Positions 34,921 through 43,579 of a stretch of DNA of 64,000 nt are shown here, in pieces. Position 1 is the first letter of the stretch; each line of letters starts with the position of its first letter. Under the pieces are notes generated by a model. That model worked only from the letters and a program-made list of their open reading frames with translations. It did no database searches and was not told where the DNA came from. Position numbers and translations under genes: made by a program. The stretch covers positions 2,542,001-2,606,000 of the forward strand of contig NZ_JABVZR010000001.1 of NCBI RefSeq assembly GCF_017163935.1, given 5' to 3'. The stretch is from Novosphingobium terrae. Its GTDB lineage: Bacteria > Pseudomonadota > Alphaproteobacteria > Sphingomonadales > Sphingomonadaceae.

Positions 34921-35150
34921 AGCAGGGGGCGGCGCTTTTGTGCCGATTTCTCGAAAGAAATCGGTTGCCCCCCTGCCCCCCCCATTACGTCTCCCGACGA
35001 CATGGCAGTTTAACCGGAACCTTGCGTGAAAACGCCCGCCGCGCAGCGGCATGAAAACCTCCGGCGGTGAACCGGAGCGTGAGGTTGCAAGAAGGCGCCC
35101 CGGCTTCGTCGGAAGACGTTATGGGAGCGCGAGGGGGTAACCCCCTCGCA
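34921..35150. repeat. double-hairpin intergenic repeat, variant copy C
   Basis: Fills the gap between convergent mtnA and the GntR gene. The right end (35106-35150) is the reverse complement of the left end of copy A: TCGTCGGAAGACGTTATGGG, then hairpin GCGAGGGGG-TAA-CCCCCTCGC. The left end has a different outer stem (GCAGGGGG ... CCCCCCTGC) around a 9-bp hairpin CCGATTTCT-CGAA-AGAAATCGG, then CCCATTACGTCTCCCGACGA, a near copy of the conserved inner block. A third inner stem CTCCGG / CCGGAG lies near 35060. So the end architecture is kept while one hairpin has been replaced. Confidence 0.7.
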
Positions 35151-35160
35151 TTTCCCTTCT

Positions 35161-35892
35161 TCAAATATCCTTCAGATCGCTGACAAACTCATAGCGATCC
35201 CCGCGATAGACCGAGCGGGTGAACTCCACGATGCGCCCGCTGGCCACCCAGGTCATGCGCTCGATCCGCAACACTTCGGAGTTCTGCTTCACGCATAAAA
35301 TCCCCGCCTCGGTCGGCGTCGCCAGAGAGGCGCGCACCCGCTGCGTGCCCGAAACGGGGCGAAACCCATGCACATCCAGCGCATGGTACAGCGAGTCCCC
35401 AAGGCTCTCCAACTCGGGCAGGAACTCGGCAGGCACCACCGCATGCTCGATGGCCAGCGGCTCGCCGCCCGCCAGACGCACACGACCCAGCCTTGCCACG
35501 CGCGCGGTGTTGCCGATCTGCAGAGCGGTGGCCTCTTCCTCGGTGGGCTGGGCGTAGCTCTTGTTGATCCAGATGACGCCCGGGTCCTCGCCACGCTGAC
35601 GGGCTTCGTCGCTGAAGCTGCTCAGGCGCCCACCAGACGTCTCGATCCGCCGCGCGACAAAGGTGCCGGAGCCCTGCTTGCGCACCAGCACGCCTTCCTC
35701 GATCAGCTGCTCGATCCCCTTGCGGATGGTGACGCGTGACAGGCCCGCCATTTCACTGAGGTCACGCTCGGAGGGCAAAGCGCTGCCCGGATCGATGCCG
35801 CCGCTGTTGATATGCTCGCGCAGAGACCGCGCCAGCTGCAGATAAAGCGGCGTTCCCTCGTCCTCGCGCGTCCAGACCATATCACGCATCAT
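35161..35892 (-). CDS. GntR/UTRA regulator of the amino-sugar regulon
   Basis: 243 residues: N-terminal GntR winged helix (SALPSERDLSEMAGLSRVTIRKGIEQLIEEG) and C-terminal UTRA effector domain, HutC/NagR subfamily. Such regulators usually bind GlcN6P or GlcNAc6P. It follows murQ by 3 bases at the end of the minus-strand arm, and most likely represses both arms of the cluster. Confidence 0.88.
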   Translation of the reverse strand: MMRDMVWTREDEGTPLYLQLARSLREHINSGGIDPGSALPSERDLSEMAGLSRVTIRKGIEQLIEEGVLVRKQGSGTFVARRIETSGGRLSSFSDEARQRGEDPGVIWINKSYAQPTEEEATALQIGNTARVARLGRVRLAGGEPLAIEHAVVPAEFLPELESLGDSLYHALDVHGFRPVSGTQRVRASLATPTEAGILCVKQNSEVLRIERMTWVASGRIVEFTRSVYRGDRYEFVSDLKDI

Positions 35893-35895
35893 GCT

Positions 35896-36786
35896 TCAAT
35901 CCCGCCGTCCCAGCTGCTGCAACACCTTGCGCAAGTCACCCCCATGCTCCGCCAGCAACATGCGGGCTTCGGCCACGGGCATCCCCAATGCCACGATCAC
36001 GCCAAGCCGAATGTCGTTCTGCGCGGAAGCCAGCGCACTTGCCGCCGTAGCAGCATCAACCCCGGCAATATCCTGAACCATCCGCTGCCCGCGTTGCAAG
36101 AGCTTCGCGTTGGAAATGCGCATGGCCACCATCCGGCCTTCATAGACCAGCCCGCGCCGCAGCATGATCGCGGTGGAGAGCAGGTTGAGCGCCGCCTTCT
36201 GCGCCGTGCCCGCCTTCATGCGGGTGGAACCGGCCACGATCTCGCTGCCCGTCACCGCGAGGATGGCATGCTCGGCATGGGTCAGCAGCGCCGAGCCCGG
36301 GTTGTTGGCAATGCCGATGGTCAGCGCGCCTGCCTCGCGCGCCTGATCGATGGCGGCCACGGTGTAGGGCGTGCGACCGCTGGCAGCGACGCCGATCACC
36401 ACATCCTGCGGGCCGATCTTCGCCGCGGTGATTTCTGCCCGGGCCGCTTCGGCGTCATCCTCCGCGCCTTCCTTGGCTTCGGTGAGCGCGCCCGAGCCGC
36501 CTGCCATCAGGAAGACCATGCGCTCCATCCCCCAGCCGAAGGTGGGGTAAAGCTCGGTGCCGTCCTGCACGGCGAGGCGGCCAGAGGTGCCCGCGCCCAC
36601 AAAGACCAGCCGTCCTTCATCGCCAAGGCGCTGGGCGGCCTGTTCGGCGGCGGCGGCGATGGCGGCGGTCTGGGATTGCAGCGCGGCGATGGCGGCCATC
36701 TGGCCTTCCAGCATCGCCTCGACCGCCAGCTGGGTGGGCCAGAGATCGAGGTCGCGATAGCGGGGGTCGAGCGTTTCGGTGTTCAT
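35896..36786 (-). CDS. murQ: N-acetylmuramic acid 6-phosphate etherase
   Basis: Splits the lactyl ether of MurNAc-6-phosphate to GlcNAc-6-phosphate and D-lactate. 296 residues, SIS fold. VFVGAGTSGRLAVQDGTELYPTFG and GVAASGRTPYTVAAI are the substrate loops, and GSTRMKAGTAQK is the conserved MurQ segment. The ATG follows a GTG codon that would add one residue. It starts 7 bases after the symporter stop, so they share a transcript. Its D-lactate product has a matching oxidase gene at 45785. Confidence 0.96.
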   Translation of the reverse strand: MNTETLDPRYRDLDLWPTQLAVEAMLEGQMAAIAALQSQTAAIAAAAEQAAQRLGDEGRLVFVGAGTSGRLAVQDGTELYPTFGWGMERMVFLMAGGSGALTEAKEGAEDDAEAARAEITAAKIGPQDVVIGVAASGRTPYTVAAIDQAREAGALTIGIANNPGSALLTHAEHAILAVTGSEIVAGSTRMKAGTAQKAALNLLSTAIMLRRGLVYEGRMVAMRISNAKLLQRGQRMVQDIAGVDAATAASALASAQNDIRLGVIVALGMPVAEARMLLAEHGGDLRKVLQQLGRRD

Positions 36787-36793
36787 CACAAGC

Positions 36794-38350
36794 TCACTGT
36801 TCGGCCGGAGCGCGCGCTCCAGCGGGAAGGATGCAGATCAGGAAGGCGACAGCCGTGCCGATGCACAGCTGGAAGGGGAAGGACAGGCTGGCCAGCGCCT
36901 CGGGGAAGGCAAGAGCGCGGGCGATAGAAGGCTGAAGCAACAGAACCGTGACAAAGCCGCCCAGCAGCGCGGCGATCACCGAGCCGGTCGAGCCGCGCTG
37001 GGTAAACAGCGCCGTGAAATAGACGCCCAGCAGCCCGGCATAGGTGAAGACCATGACCTGAAGCGCGAACTCCAGCAGGCCCATTTGCGTGTAGCGCTGC
37101 CAATAGAAGGAAACGACCGCCATCAGGAACATGGCAAAGCCGATCAGCCCCATGCCCGCGCGCCCGGCCTGAACGTAATGGTGTTCGGGGGCATCGCCGC
37201 GCTTCTCACGCCACGGGCGATAGAAATCCTGCACCAGCACCGAGGACATGGCATTCAGCGCCGAATTGGTGGTTGCCACCGCCGCCGCGCAGATGCCCAC
37301 CGTCACCAACCCGCGCAGGCCTCCGGGAAGCTGGGTGAGGATGTAATGCATGAAGATGCTGATCTTCTCGCCGCCAAAGCGGTTGGCCGCCAGCGCCGTG
37401 GCGCCGCCCATCAGATCGGGGCGGTCATAGAACACATAGAGCAGCAGGCCGATCACGATAAACAGCCCCACCACCGGCACCGTGCCCAGCACCGAGAGAT
37501 AGAGCCCGCGCGCGCTGGTTTTCGCGTCCGCGCAGGAGAGCAGGCGCTGCGTGGTGTCCTGATCCATCCCGGCATTGGCGATGTAGAGCAGCGTCATCCC
37601 CAGCACCACCGCAGGCATGGAAAAGGGATGCGAGGGCGAGAGCGAGAAATCGAACAGCCGCAGCTTGTTGACGCCCTCGGGCGTGTGCATCAGCCCGTCG
37701 ATGATCTGGCTGTTGCTGGCGGGGATCGCATAGCGCAGGAACACCAGCACCGCGATGGCCGAACCGAGATAGACGCAGAACTGAATAAGATCATTCCACA
37801 GCACGGATTTGAGGCCGCCCACAAAGGTGAACAGCACGCTGGCCACCACCAGCAGAGCGGCGGCGATCATGATCCCTTGCGCGCCCACGCTGCCGGTCAT
37901 CACCATGGCCAGCGCAATCGCCGCCAGATAGACGCGCGCGCCCCCGGCAAACACCCGCCCGATCAGGAACATGCCGCCCGCCCAGCGCGTGGCCTTCTCG
38001 CTGAAACGCAGGGTCAGCAGCTCGTAAGCGGTGGTCGCCTTGATGCGGTAGAAGCGCGGGATCATCACATGGGCCACGAAGATCGCGCCCAGCAGCCCGC
38101 CGATGTTGCCGCTCAGATAGGTGAGATCGCCGTGATAGCCATAATCCGGCCCGCCCAGAAAGGTCGCCGCCGATTGCGTGGCCGACAGCACCGAAACCGC
38201 TGCCAGCCATGAGGGCACGCTGCCCCCGGCGAGGAAATAGTCGCGGGCCGAGCCGGTGCTGCGCGGGGTGAAGATCCAGCCCCCGCCCACCAGCAGCAGG
38301 ATGTAGAGGCCGATCACCAGCCAGTCTGCCGTGGAAAAGGGCAGCGTCAT
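36794..38350 (-). CDS. sodium:solute symporter for amino sugars
   Basis: 518 residues, SSS family, about 13 helices. The early NYFLAGG-like motif reads RDYFLAGGSVPSW, and GRVFAGGARVY and the Na+-site region SATQSAATFLGG are visible. Position between the TonB receptor and murQ suggests it carries MurNAc, anhydro-MurNAc or GlcNAc across the inner membrane. No PTS genes are seen, so substrate would enter unphosphorylated, consistent with kinases in the same cluster. Confidence 0.88.
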   Translation of the reverse strand: MTLPFSTADWLVIGLYILLLVGGGWIFTPRSTGSARDYFLAGGSVPSWLAAVSVLSATQSAATFLGGPDYGYHGDLTYLSGNIGGLLGAIFVAHVMIPRFYRIKATTAYELLTLRFSEKATRWAGGMFLIGRVFAGGARVYLAAIALAMVMTGSVGAQGIMIAAALLVVASVLFTFVGGLKSVLWNDLIQFCVYLGSAIAVLVFLRYAIPASNSQIIDGLMHTPEGVNKLRLFDFSLSPSHPFSMPAVVLGMTLLYIANAGMDQDTTQRLLSCADAKTSARGLYLSVLGTVPVVGLFIVIGLLLYVFYDRPDLMGGATALAANRFGGEKISIFMHYILTQLPGGLRGLVTVGICAAAVATTNSALNAMSSVLVQDFYRPWREKRGDAPEHHYVQAGRAGMGLIGFAMFLMAVVSFYWQRYTQMGLLEFALQVMVFTYAGLLGVYFTALFTQRGSTGSVIAALLGGFVTVLLLQPSIARALAFPEALASLSFPFQLCIGTAVAFLICILPAGARAPAEQ

Positions 38351-38385
38351 GAAGAACTCTCCGCGATGGACCAGCCATCCTTGGG

Positions 38386-38417
38386 AAAAAGCTGCCCCCG
38401 AACCGGTCGGGGGCAGC
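38386..38417 (-). terminator. intrinsic terminator of the amino-sugar TonB receptor
   Basis: On the minus strand a perfect 11-bp stem GCTGCCCCCGA / TCGGGGGCAGC with a 5-base loop is followed at once by TTTTT (the As at 38386-38390). It lies 15 bases after the receptor stop and before the symporter, so the receptor can be expressed at a different level from symporter-murQ-gntR. Confidence 0.85.
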
Positions 38418-38432
38418 AGGCAGGGTAGCGGT

Positions 38433-41168
38433 TTAGATGCGCGCCGTCAGCGAAATGCCCACGGTGCGGCCCATGATGTCATAGGTATCGGGGAAGGTGT
38501 TGAACACGCCGCCGGTCGAGACAAACGGCGGGGCCTTGTCGAAGATGTTGTAGAGGCCCGCGCTCATCGTCACCACATCGGTGAACTTGTAGCTGGCCGA
38601 AAGGTCGAAGGTGTCCTGAGCGGCGATGGTCTCGGTGGAGCCCACCGTGCTGGAACGCACCTTGCCAATCCGGTTCCAGTCGAACTGGACAACACCCTTG
38701 TCGAACAGCCAGCCCATGCCCGCCGTGTGGCGATAGGCGGGCTGAACCAGCGTCGTGCCGTCGCTGGAGCAGGTGGCGCCGAAGGTGCCCTTGCACTGCA
38801 CCGCCGCCACGGTCGAGTTGGCCTGAATCAGGTAGGACGTGACGATGTTGCCCTGATAGCTGAAGCGCATCCCCTTGCCGGGCAGCCACTGCGGACGGGC
38901 CGTATAGCTGGCGGCAATATCCAGACCGCGCTGCAGCAGGCGGCCCAAATTCTGGTTGTTCACAAAGGCGTCCTTGAAGGAACCATCGGGGTTACGCGTC
39001 ACCAGAGAGCACAGCGGATTGCTGGCGCTGGGGTTGGTCACATAGCAGCTGGTGATCGCCGCGATGGGCTGGATCACGCCGACCGCACCGCGCAGATCCA
39101 GATTGTACCAGTCCACCGAGACGTTCAGCCCGGGGATGAAGGTGGGCGTCAGCACCGCGCCCAGCGTCTTGGTGTAGCCGGTCTCGGGCTTCAGCGCGGG
39201 GTTGCCGCCGTAATAGTAGTTGCCCGTCAGATAGGTGGGCGAGAAGCTGTTGGTCGAGCCGACAGCGGGCGCGCCAAAGCGGGCGCATTGCGCGGCATTG
39301 CCGGTGCCCAGCACGCAGGGGTCGCCGCCGTAACGCGGGGTCAGGCGCGCAACGGTGATGAGGTTGTTGAAGGGCAGCGAGGACATGCCCGCTGCAAACT
39401 CACCAAAGTTGGGGGTGCGCAGCACGCTCTGATAGGTCCCGCGGAAACGCAGATTGCGGTCCACCTGCCAGTTGGCCTCGGCCTTCCAGGTGCCGTGATT
39501 GCCAAAGAGGTTATAATCCGAATAGCGATAGGCCCCGCCCACATCCAGCTTGCGGATGAAGGGCGTGTCATGGATCAGCGGGATCAGCACCTCGCCATAG
39601 AGTTCCTTCACATCGAACTCGCCATTGTAGGCGGCCTGCACGCCCTCGCGATAGGTATTGCCCGTCAGCAGCGGCGCATCCTGACCGATCGAGGCGGTCT
39701 CACGGCGATACTCGACGCCGACGGCAAAACCGATCGGGCCGGCGGGCAGTGAGAAGACATCGGCCAGCGAGCCACTGATCGTGCCCGCCGTGACGAACTG
39801 GTCACGCGTGCGGCGGAAACCATTGATTGAGCTGTCCAAAGCGCTGGCCAGACCCGAGGAATTCGGCCCGAAAATGTTCACCGTGTTTACAATGGAGGCG
39901 AAATTGTTCGCTCCCGAGGAGTTCGTCACCAGACCGTCGCCGGTGATCTCGGTGTTCTCGCTCGAACGGCCATACTGGGCGTAGACGTTCCACTTGATAT
40001 GCGGCGTCAGCGGGCCACGCAGGCCTCCCTGCACCTGCAGCGTGTTGCGCTCGGTGTCGTAATTGATCAGCCCCAGCTCGGCCAGCGAGCGCGACACATT
40101 GACCTGCGCTACGCCGTTCACAAAGGTCAGCTGGTTGCGGATGGCGTCGGTCAGGAAGGGGTTGCTGGCGCTGATCCCCACGGTCTGGCTGACCGAGGCG
40201 GGCGCGGCGCCCGGCGTGCCGGTTTCCTGGCTGCGCATATGGGTGAACATGGCGCGGCCATAGAATTCCACCTGCGGCGTGATCTCATATTTGAACAGCG
40301 CGGCGGCATTGATACGCTTGAGCGGCGAGGTCAGCGGATAGGAACCGGAAATGTTCGAAGTCGCCGAAGGGTTGGTGGTGAAAGCCCCGGCATCGGTGAA
40401 GCCGAACTTGCGCCCGCTCGCCACATCGGTGAAGACGCCGCCCACGCTGGGGATGGTCTGGCCGGGCGTGTTGGCCCAGTCGCGCTGCCCCGCGCGCACG
40501 CCGTCACGCTGGGTGTAGTCCACCGCGATCACCAGATGGCCGCGATCGCCCAGCTTGCTGCCCCAGGTCAGCGAGCCGCCGTAATTGGCCCCGCCGCCAC
40601 GCGTGGCGAGGCGACCGGTGGTGCTGGCCTGAATGCCCTTGAAGTCATCGTTCAGAATGAAGTTGACCACACCTGCCACGGCGTCAGCACCATAGACCGC
40701 CGCCGCGCCGCCCGTCAGCACGTCCACCCGCTTGATGAGCGAGGCGGGCAAAGCATTGGCATCAACCGAATTGCGGAAGCCGAAAGGCGCGGCCCGCGTG
40801 CCGTCGATCAGCACAAGGGTACGGCTCTGGCCGAAGTTGCGCAGTTCCAGCACATTGGCGCCGAAGGCATCGCTGCCCTGCGAACCCTGACGCACACCGC
40901 CCGAAAGCTGGGGCAGCTTGGTCGAGAAATCCTCGATGGTCATCGCCGACTGCAGCTTGATCGCCTCCTGATTGGTGGAGGAGATCGGGCTGCTGGCGGT
41001 GAGACCCGGCACAGCAATGCGCGTGCCCGTCACGATGATTTCATTCTGCGGCGCGGGTGCTGCGGCAGGCGCGGCAGAAGTATCCTGCGCATGAGCCAGC
41101 GAAGCCCCCTGCGCCAGCGCGACAACCAAAGCCCCCATGGCGATGGCACGACGATCCAATGTAGCCAT
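38433..41168 (-). CDS. TonB-dependent receptor (cell-wall sugar locus)
   Basis: 911 residues. A signal peptide ends near SLAHAQ; NEIIVTGTRIAVPG is the TonB-box region; the plug follows (SRTLVLIDGTRAAPFGF, RVDVLTGGAAAVYGADAVAGVVNFIL), then a barrel ending GRTVGISLTARI. AGAGGG before the ATG at 41168 decides the start against the longer frame. Flanked by anmK and the symporter, it probably imports muropeptide or chitin fragments. Confidence 0.9.
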   Translation of the reverse strand: MATLDRRAIAMGALVVALAQGASLAHAQDTSAAPAAAPAPQNEIIVTGTRIAVPGLTASSPISSTNQEAIKLQSAMTIEDFSTKLPQLSGGVRQGSQGSDAFGANVLELRNFGQSRTLVLIDGTRAAPFGFRNSVDANALPASLIKRVDVLTGGAAAVYGADAVAGVVNFILNDDFKGIQASTTGRLATRGGGANYGGSLTWGSKLGDRGHLVIAVDYTQRDGVRAGQRDWANTPGQTIPSVGGVFTDVASGRKFGFTDAGAFTTNPSATSNISGSYPLTSPLKRINAAALFKYEITPQVEFYGRAMFTHMRSQETGTPGAAPASVSQTVGISASNPFLTDAIRNQLTFVNGVAQVNVSRSLAELGLINYDTERNTLQVQGGLRGPLTPHIKWNVYAQYGRSSENTEITGDGLVTNSSGANNFASIVNTVNIFGPNSSGLASALDSSINGFRRTRDQFVTAGTISGSLADVFSLPAGPIGFAVGVEYRRETASIGQDAPLLTGNTYREGVQAAYNGEFDVKELYGEVLIPLIHDTPFIRKLDVGGAYRYSDYNLFGNHGTWKAEANWQVDRNLRFRGTYQSVLRTPNFGEFAAGMSSLPFNNLITVARLTPRYGGDPCVLGTGNAAQCARFGAPAVGSTNSFSPTYLTGNYYYGGNPALKPETGYTKTLGAVLTPTFIPGLNVSVDWYNLDLRGAVGVIQPIAAITSCYVTNPSASNPLCSLVTRNPDGSFKDAFVNNQNLGRLLQRGLDIAASYTARPQWLPGKGMRFSYQGNIVTSYLIQANSTVAAVQCKGTFGATCSSDGTTLVQPAYRHTAGMGWLFDKGVVQFDWNRIGKVRSSTVGSTETIAAQDTFDLSASYKFTDVVTMSAGLYNIFDKAPPFVSTGGVFNTFPDTYDIMGRTVGISLTARI

Positions 41169-41321
41169 AATTCTTGCCCTCTTTTTTCTTCCCTGTTTCA
41201 GGCCGCCGATGCGCCCCTTCGCCTGGTGCGAAAGCTGCGCAAAGTTCGGCCTGAACGCTCCTCTAATAGAAAAATCTCGGAAAAAATGCAAATAATCGGT
41301 ATTTGACTGGTAGCGTATGAC

Positions 41322-42425
41322 CTAGACCACTGCCGCATGAGTGGCCGGGCGCCACAGGCGCCCGCCCGTCAACGGCGCCGAAACGCCGGTGGTGCCGGGG
41401 AAGGTCAAAGGCAGGCCGCGCAGGCTGCGCGCGGCCAGAAAGCCCATCGCCTCGGCCTCAACGAAATCGCTGCGCAGACCTATGGCGTCAGCGGTGCGGC
41501 AGTCGCCAAGGCGGTCACGCAGCGCCTGCATCAGCACCGGATTATGGCAGCCACCGCCGCAGATCACCCATGTTTTGGGGGTGTGCGGCAGACTGCGCGC
41601 CGCCAAAGCCACCGACTCGGCGGTGAAAGCCGTCAGCGTCGCAACGGCGTCCTCAAGCCTGTATTCCCACGCCCAATCCAGCGAGAAATCATAGCGGTCG
41701 AGCGATTTGGCGCCCTGCCCCCGGAAATACTCATGCGCCAGCAGATCGGCCAGAATGCGCTGGTCCACCTGCCCCGCCGCCGCCAGTCGGCCGCCATCGT
41801 CATAACGCCCGGCGCCGCGCTGCTGCACCACCAGATCGATCAGACCATTGGCCGGGCCGGTGTCGAAGGCCACCAGATCGCCACCCTCGCCAATAAAGGT
41901 CAGATTGGCCACGCCACCCAGATTGAGGAACGCCACCGGCGCCTCCAGCCCCAGCCGCGCCGCCAGAGCCGCATGATAGGCGGGCACCAGCGGAGCCCCC
42001 TCGCCACCCGCGCGCAGATCGTCCTGCCGCATCCCGGCCACCACCGGCACATCCAGCGCATCGGCCAAGGCCTGCGGATCGCCGATCTGCAGCGAAAGCT
42101 GGCGCTTGGGGCGATGCAGCAGAGTCTGGCCATGAAAGCCCACCAGATCGGGCTTGCCGCCCGACTGAGCCATCAAGGCCAGCCCGGCCCGCTGATGCAC
42201 CGCATCCACCACCGCACCTGCCGCCGCGAAGGACTTCGGCTGCGCGCCATAGCCATTCCAATCCAGCGCATCCTCGGTGGCGCCGACCAGCACGGCGCGT
42301 TCCGGATCCTCAAACGGCATCAGCAAAGCGGGGCCTAAGACCTCGATCACCTCGCCATCGGTGCGAAGCATCGCCACATCGACGCCATCCAGCGAGGTTC
42401 CGCTCATAAATCCCATGACCAGCAT
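41322..42425 (-). CDS. anmK: anhydro-N-acetylmuramic acid kinase
   Basis: Opens and phosphorylates 1,6-anhydro-MurNAc to MurNAc-6-phosphate, feeding MurQ. 367 residues, hexokinase-like fold. The N-terminus is GFMSGTSLDGVD (phosphate loop G9-T-S-L-D-G14); VGFHGQTLLH, NLGGVANLTFI and the DTGPANGLID nucleotide motif follow. Divergent from the SIS deaminase gene across a 98-base gap. Confidence 0.95.
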   Translation of the reverse strand: MLVMGFMSGTSLDGVDVAMLRTDGEVIEVLGPALLMPFEDPERAVLVGATEDALDWNGYGAQPKSFAAAGAVVDAVHQRAGLALMAQSGGKPDLVGFHGQTLLHRPKRQLSLQIGDPQALADALDVPVVAGMRQDDLRAGGEGAPLVPAYHAALAARLGLEAPVAFLNLGGVANLTFIGEGGDLVAFDTGPANGLIDLVVQQRGAGRYDDGGRLAAAGQVDQRILADLLAHEYFRGQGAKSLDRYDFSLDWAWEYRLEDAVATLTAFTAESVALAARSLPHTPKTWVICGGGCHNPVLMQALRDRLGDCRTADAIGLRSDFVEAEAMGFLAARSLRGLPLTFPGTTGVSAPLTGGRLWRPATHAAVV

Positions 42426-42482
42426 CGGCGACCATCCTCTCTTCTTGCGCTATGGCTATCATCATGCCGCCCGACATGCAAA

Positions 42483-42503
42483 CCACTTTAATGCCACTTG
42501 TGG
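42483..42503. promoter_or_regulatory. candidate GntR operator in the divergent promoter
   Basis: CCACTT occurs twice, 11 bases apart (42483 and 42494), and the second copy is part of CCACTTGTGG, a CCAC/GTGG dyad. It lies 21 bases before the SIS-gene ATG and 58 bases from anmK, where a shared repressor site would be expected. Pattern only; binding is inferred. Confidence 0.35.
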
Positions 42504-42523
42504 AAATTGAAGGAACCGGTATT

Positions 42524-43579
42524 ATGAACCTTATGTCTTCCAGCACCCCCACCAAGATGGCCACGGAGGCTCTTGAAGCCCCAGCGCTGTGCCTCGCCCA
42601 ACTCCGCCTCAACAGCGATCTGATGCGTGAGGCGGGCCAGCGCCTGCGCGCGCTGGCACCGCCCTTCGCCGCCACTCTGGCGCGCGGGAGTTCGGATCAG
42701 GCGGCCAGTTTCGCCAAGTTTTTGCTGGAAACACGGGTCGGCCTGCCCACTGTCAGCCATGCACCCTCGATCGGCTCGCTTTACCAGGCGACCTCCGACA
42801 GGTTCCGCAACGTGCCGCTGATCGCCATCTCGCAGTCGGGCCGCAGCCCCGATCTGCTGGCCGCCGCGCAAGAGGCCAGCGCGCGCGGCGCTCTGGTGAT
42901 CGCGGTGGTCAATGACGCCGCCTCGCCGCTGGCCGATCTGGCGCAGATCGTCATCCCCGTCCATGCGGGCGCGGAAACCAGCGTGGCGGCCACCAAGAGC
43001 TTTGTCTGCACCCTCTTCGCCCTCGCCCATCTGGCCGCAGAATGGAGCGGCGATGCCGAGCTTTTGAACGCCCTCACCACCGCAGGCCCGCTGCTGGAAC
43101 AGGCCGCAAAGGCCGACTGGTCCGCCGCCGTCCCGCTGCTGGTGAAAGCGCAGGAGATGCTGGTGCTGGGCCGAGGCCCCACCCTGACCATCGCCGGGGA
43201 AGCCGCGCTGAAGCTCAAGGAAACCTGCAACCTGCACGCCGAGGCCTTCAGCAGCGCCGAAGTCGCCCATGGCCCGATGACGCTGGTGGGCGCGGGCGAT
43301 CCCGTGCTGGCCTTCGCCCCGCTCGATGTCGCCCGCACCGGGCTGCGCGACAGGCTGGAGGATTTCGCGGCGCGCGGCGCGCGGGTGATCGCCGCCGGAG
43401 CCAGCGAGGACATCGCGCCTGCCGAACTGGTGCTGCCCTTCGCTGCCGAAACCCATCCGATCATCGGCGCCATCGCCCAGATCCAGAGCTTTTACGGGCT
43501 GGCCAATGCCTTGTCGCTGGCGCGGGGGTGCAATCCCGACAATCCGCCCCATCTTAACAAGGTGACGAGCACGCTATGA
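42524..43579 (+). CDS. SIS-domain glucosamine-6-phosphate deaminase (NagB-II/AgaS type)
   Basis: 351 residues with two SIS domains (ARGSSDQAASFAKFLLE and SQSGRSPDLL; then GRGPTLTIAGEAALKLKETCNLHAEAFSSAEVAHGP). This is GlmS without the glutamine amidotransferase half, the plan of NagB-II deaminases that turn GlcN6P into Fru6P and ammonia. AAGGA lies 9 bases before the ATG at 42524. First gene of the plus-strand arm, with ATGA overlap to nagA, which makes its substrate. Confidence 0.88.
   Translation: MNLMSSSTPTKMATEALEAPALCLAQLRLNSDLMREAGQRLRALAPPFAATLARGSSDQAASFAKFLLETRVGLPTVSHAPSIGSLYQATSDRFRNVPLIAISQSGRSPDLLAAAQEASARGALVIAVVNDAASPLADLAQIVIPVHAGAETSVAATKSFVCTLFALAHLAAEWSGDAELLNALTTAGPLLEQAAKADWSAAVPLLVKAQEMLVLGRGPTLTIAGEAALKLKETCNLHAEAFSSAEVAHGPMTLVGAGDPVLAFAPLDVARTGLRDRLEDFAARGARVIAAGASEDIAPAELVLPFAAETHPIIGAIAQIQSFYGLANALSLARGCNPDNPPHLNKVTSTL

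Noticed and set aside
41306..41331. ACTGGT ... CTAGACCACT, resembling split halves of a DasR/NagR site
   Set aside because: The right half is the last two Val codons and stop of anmK, and the halves are 10 bases apart, so the match is probably chance.
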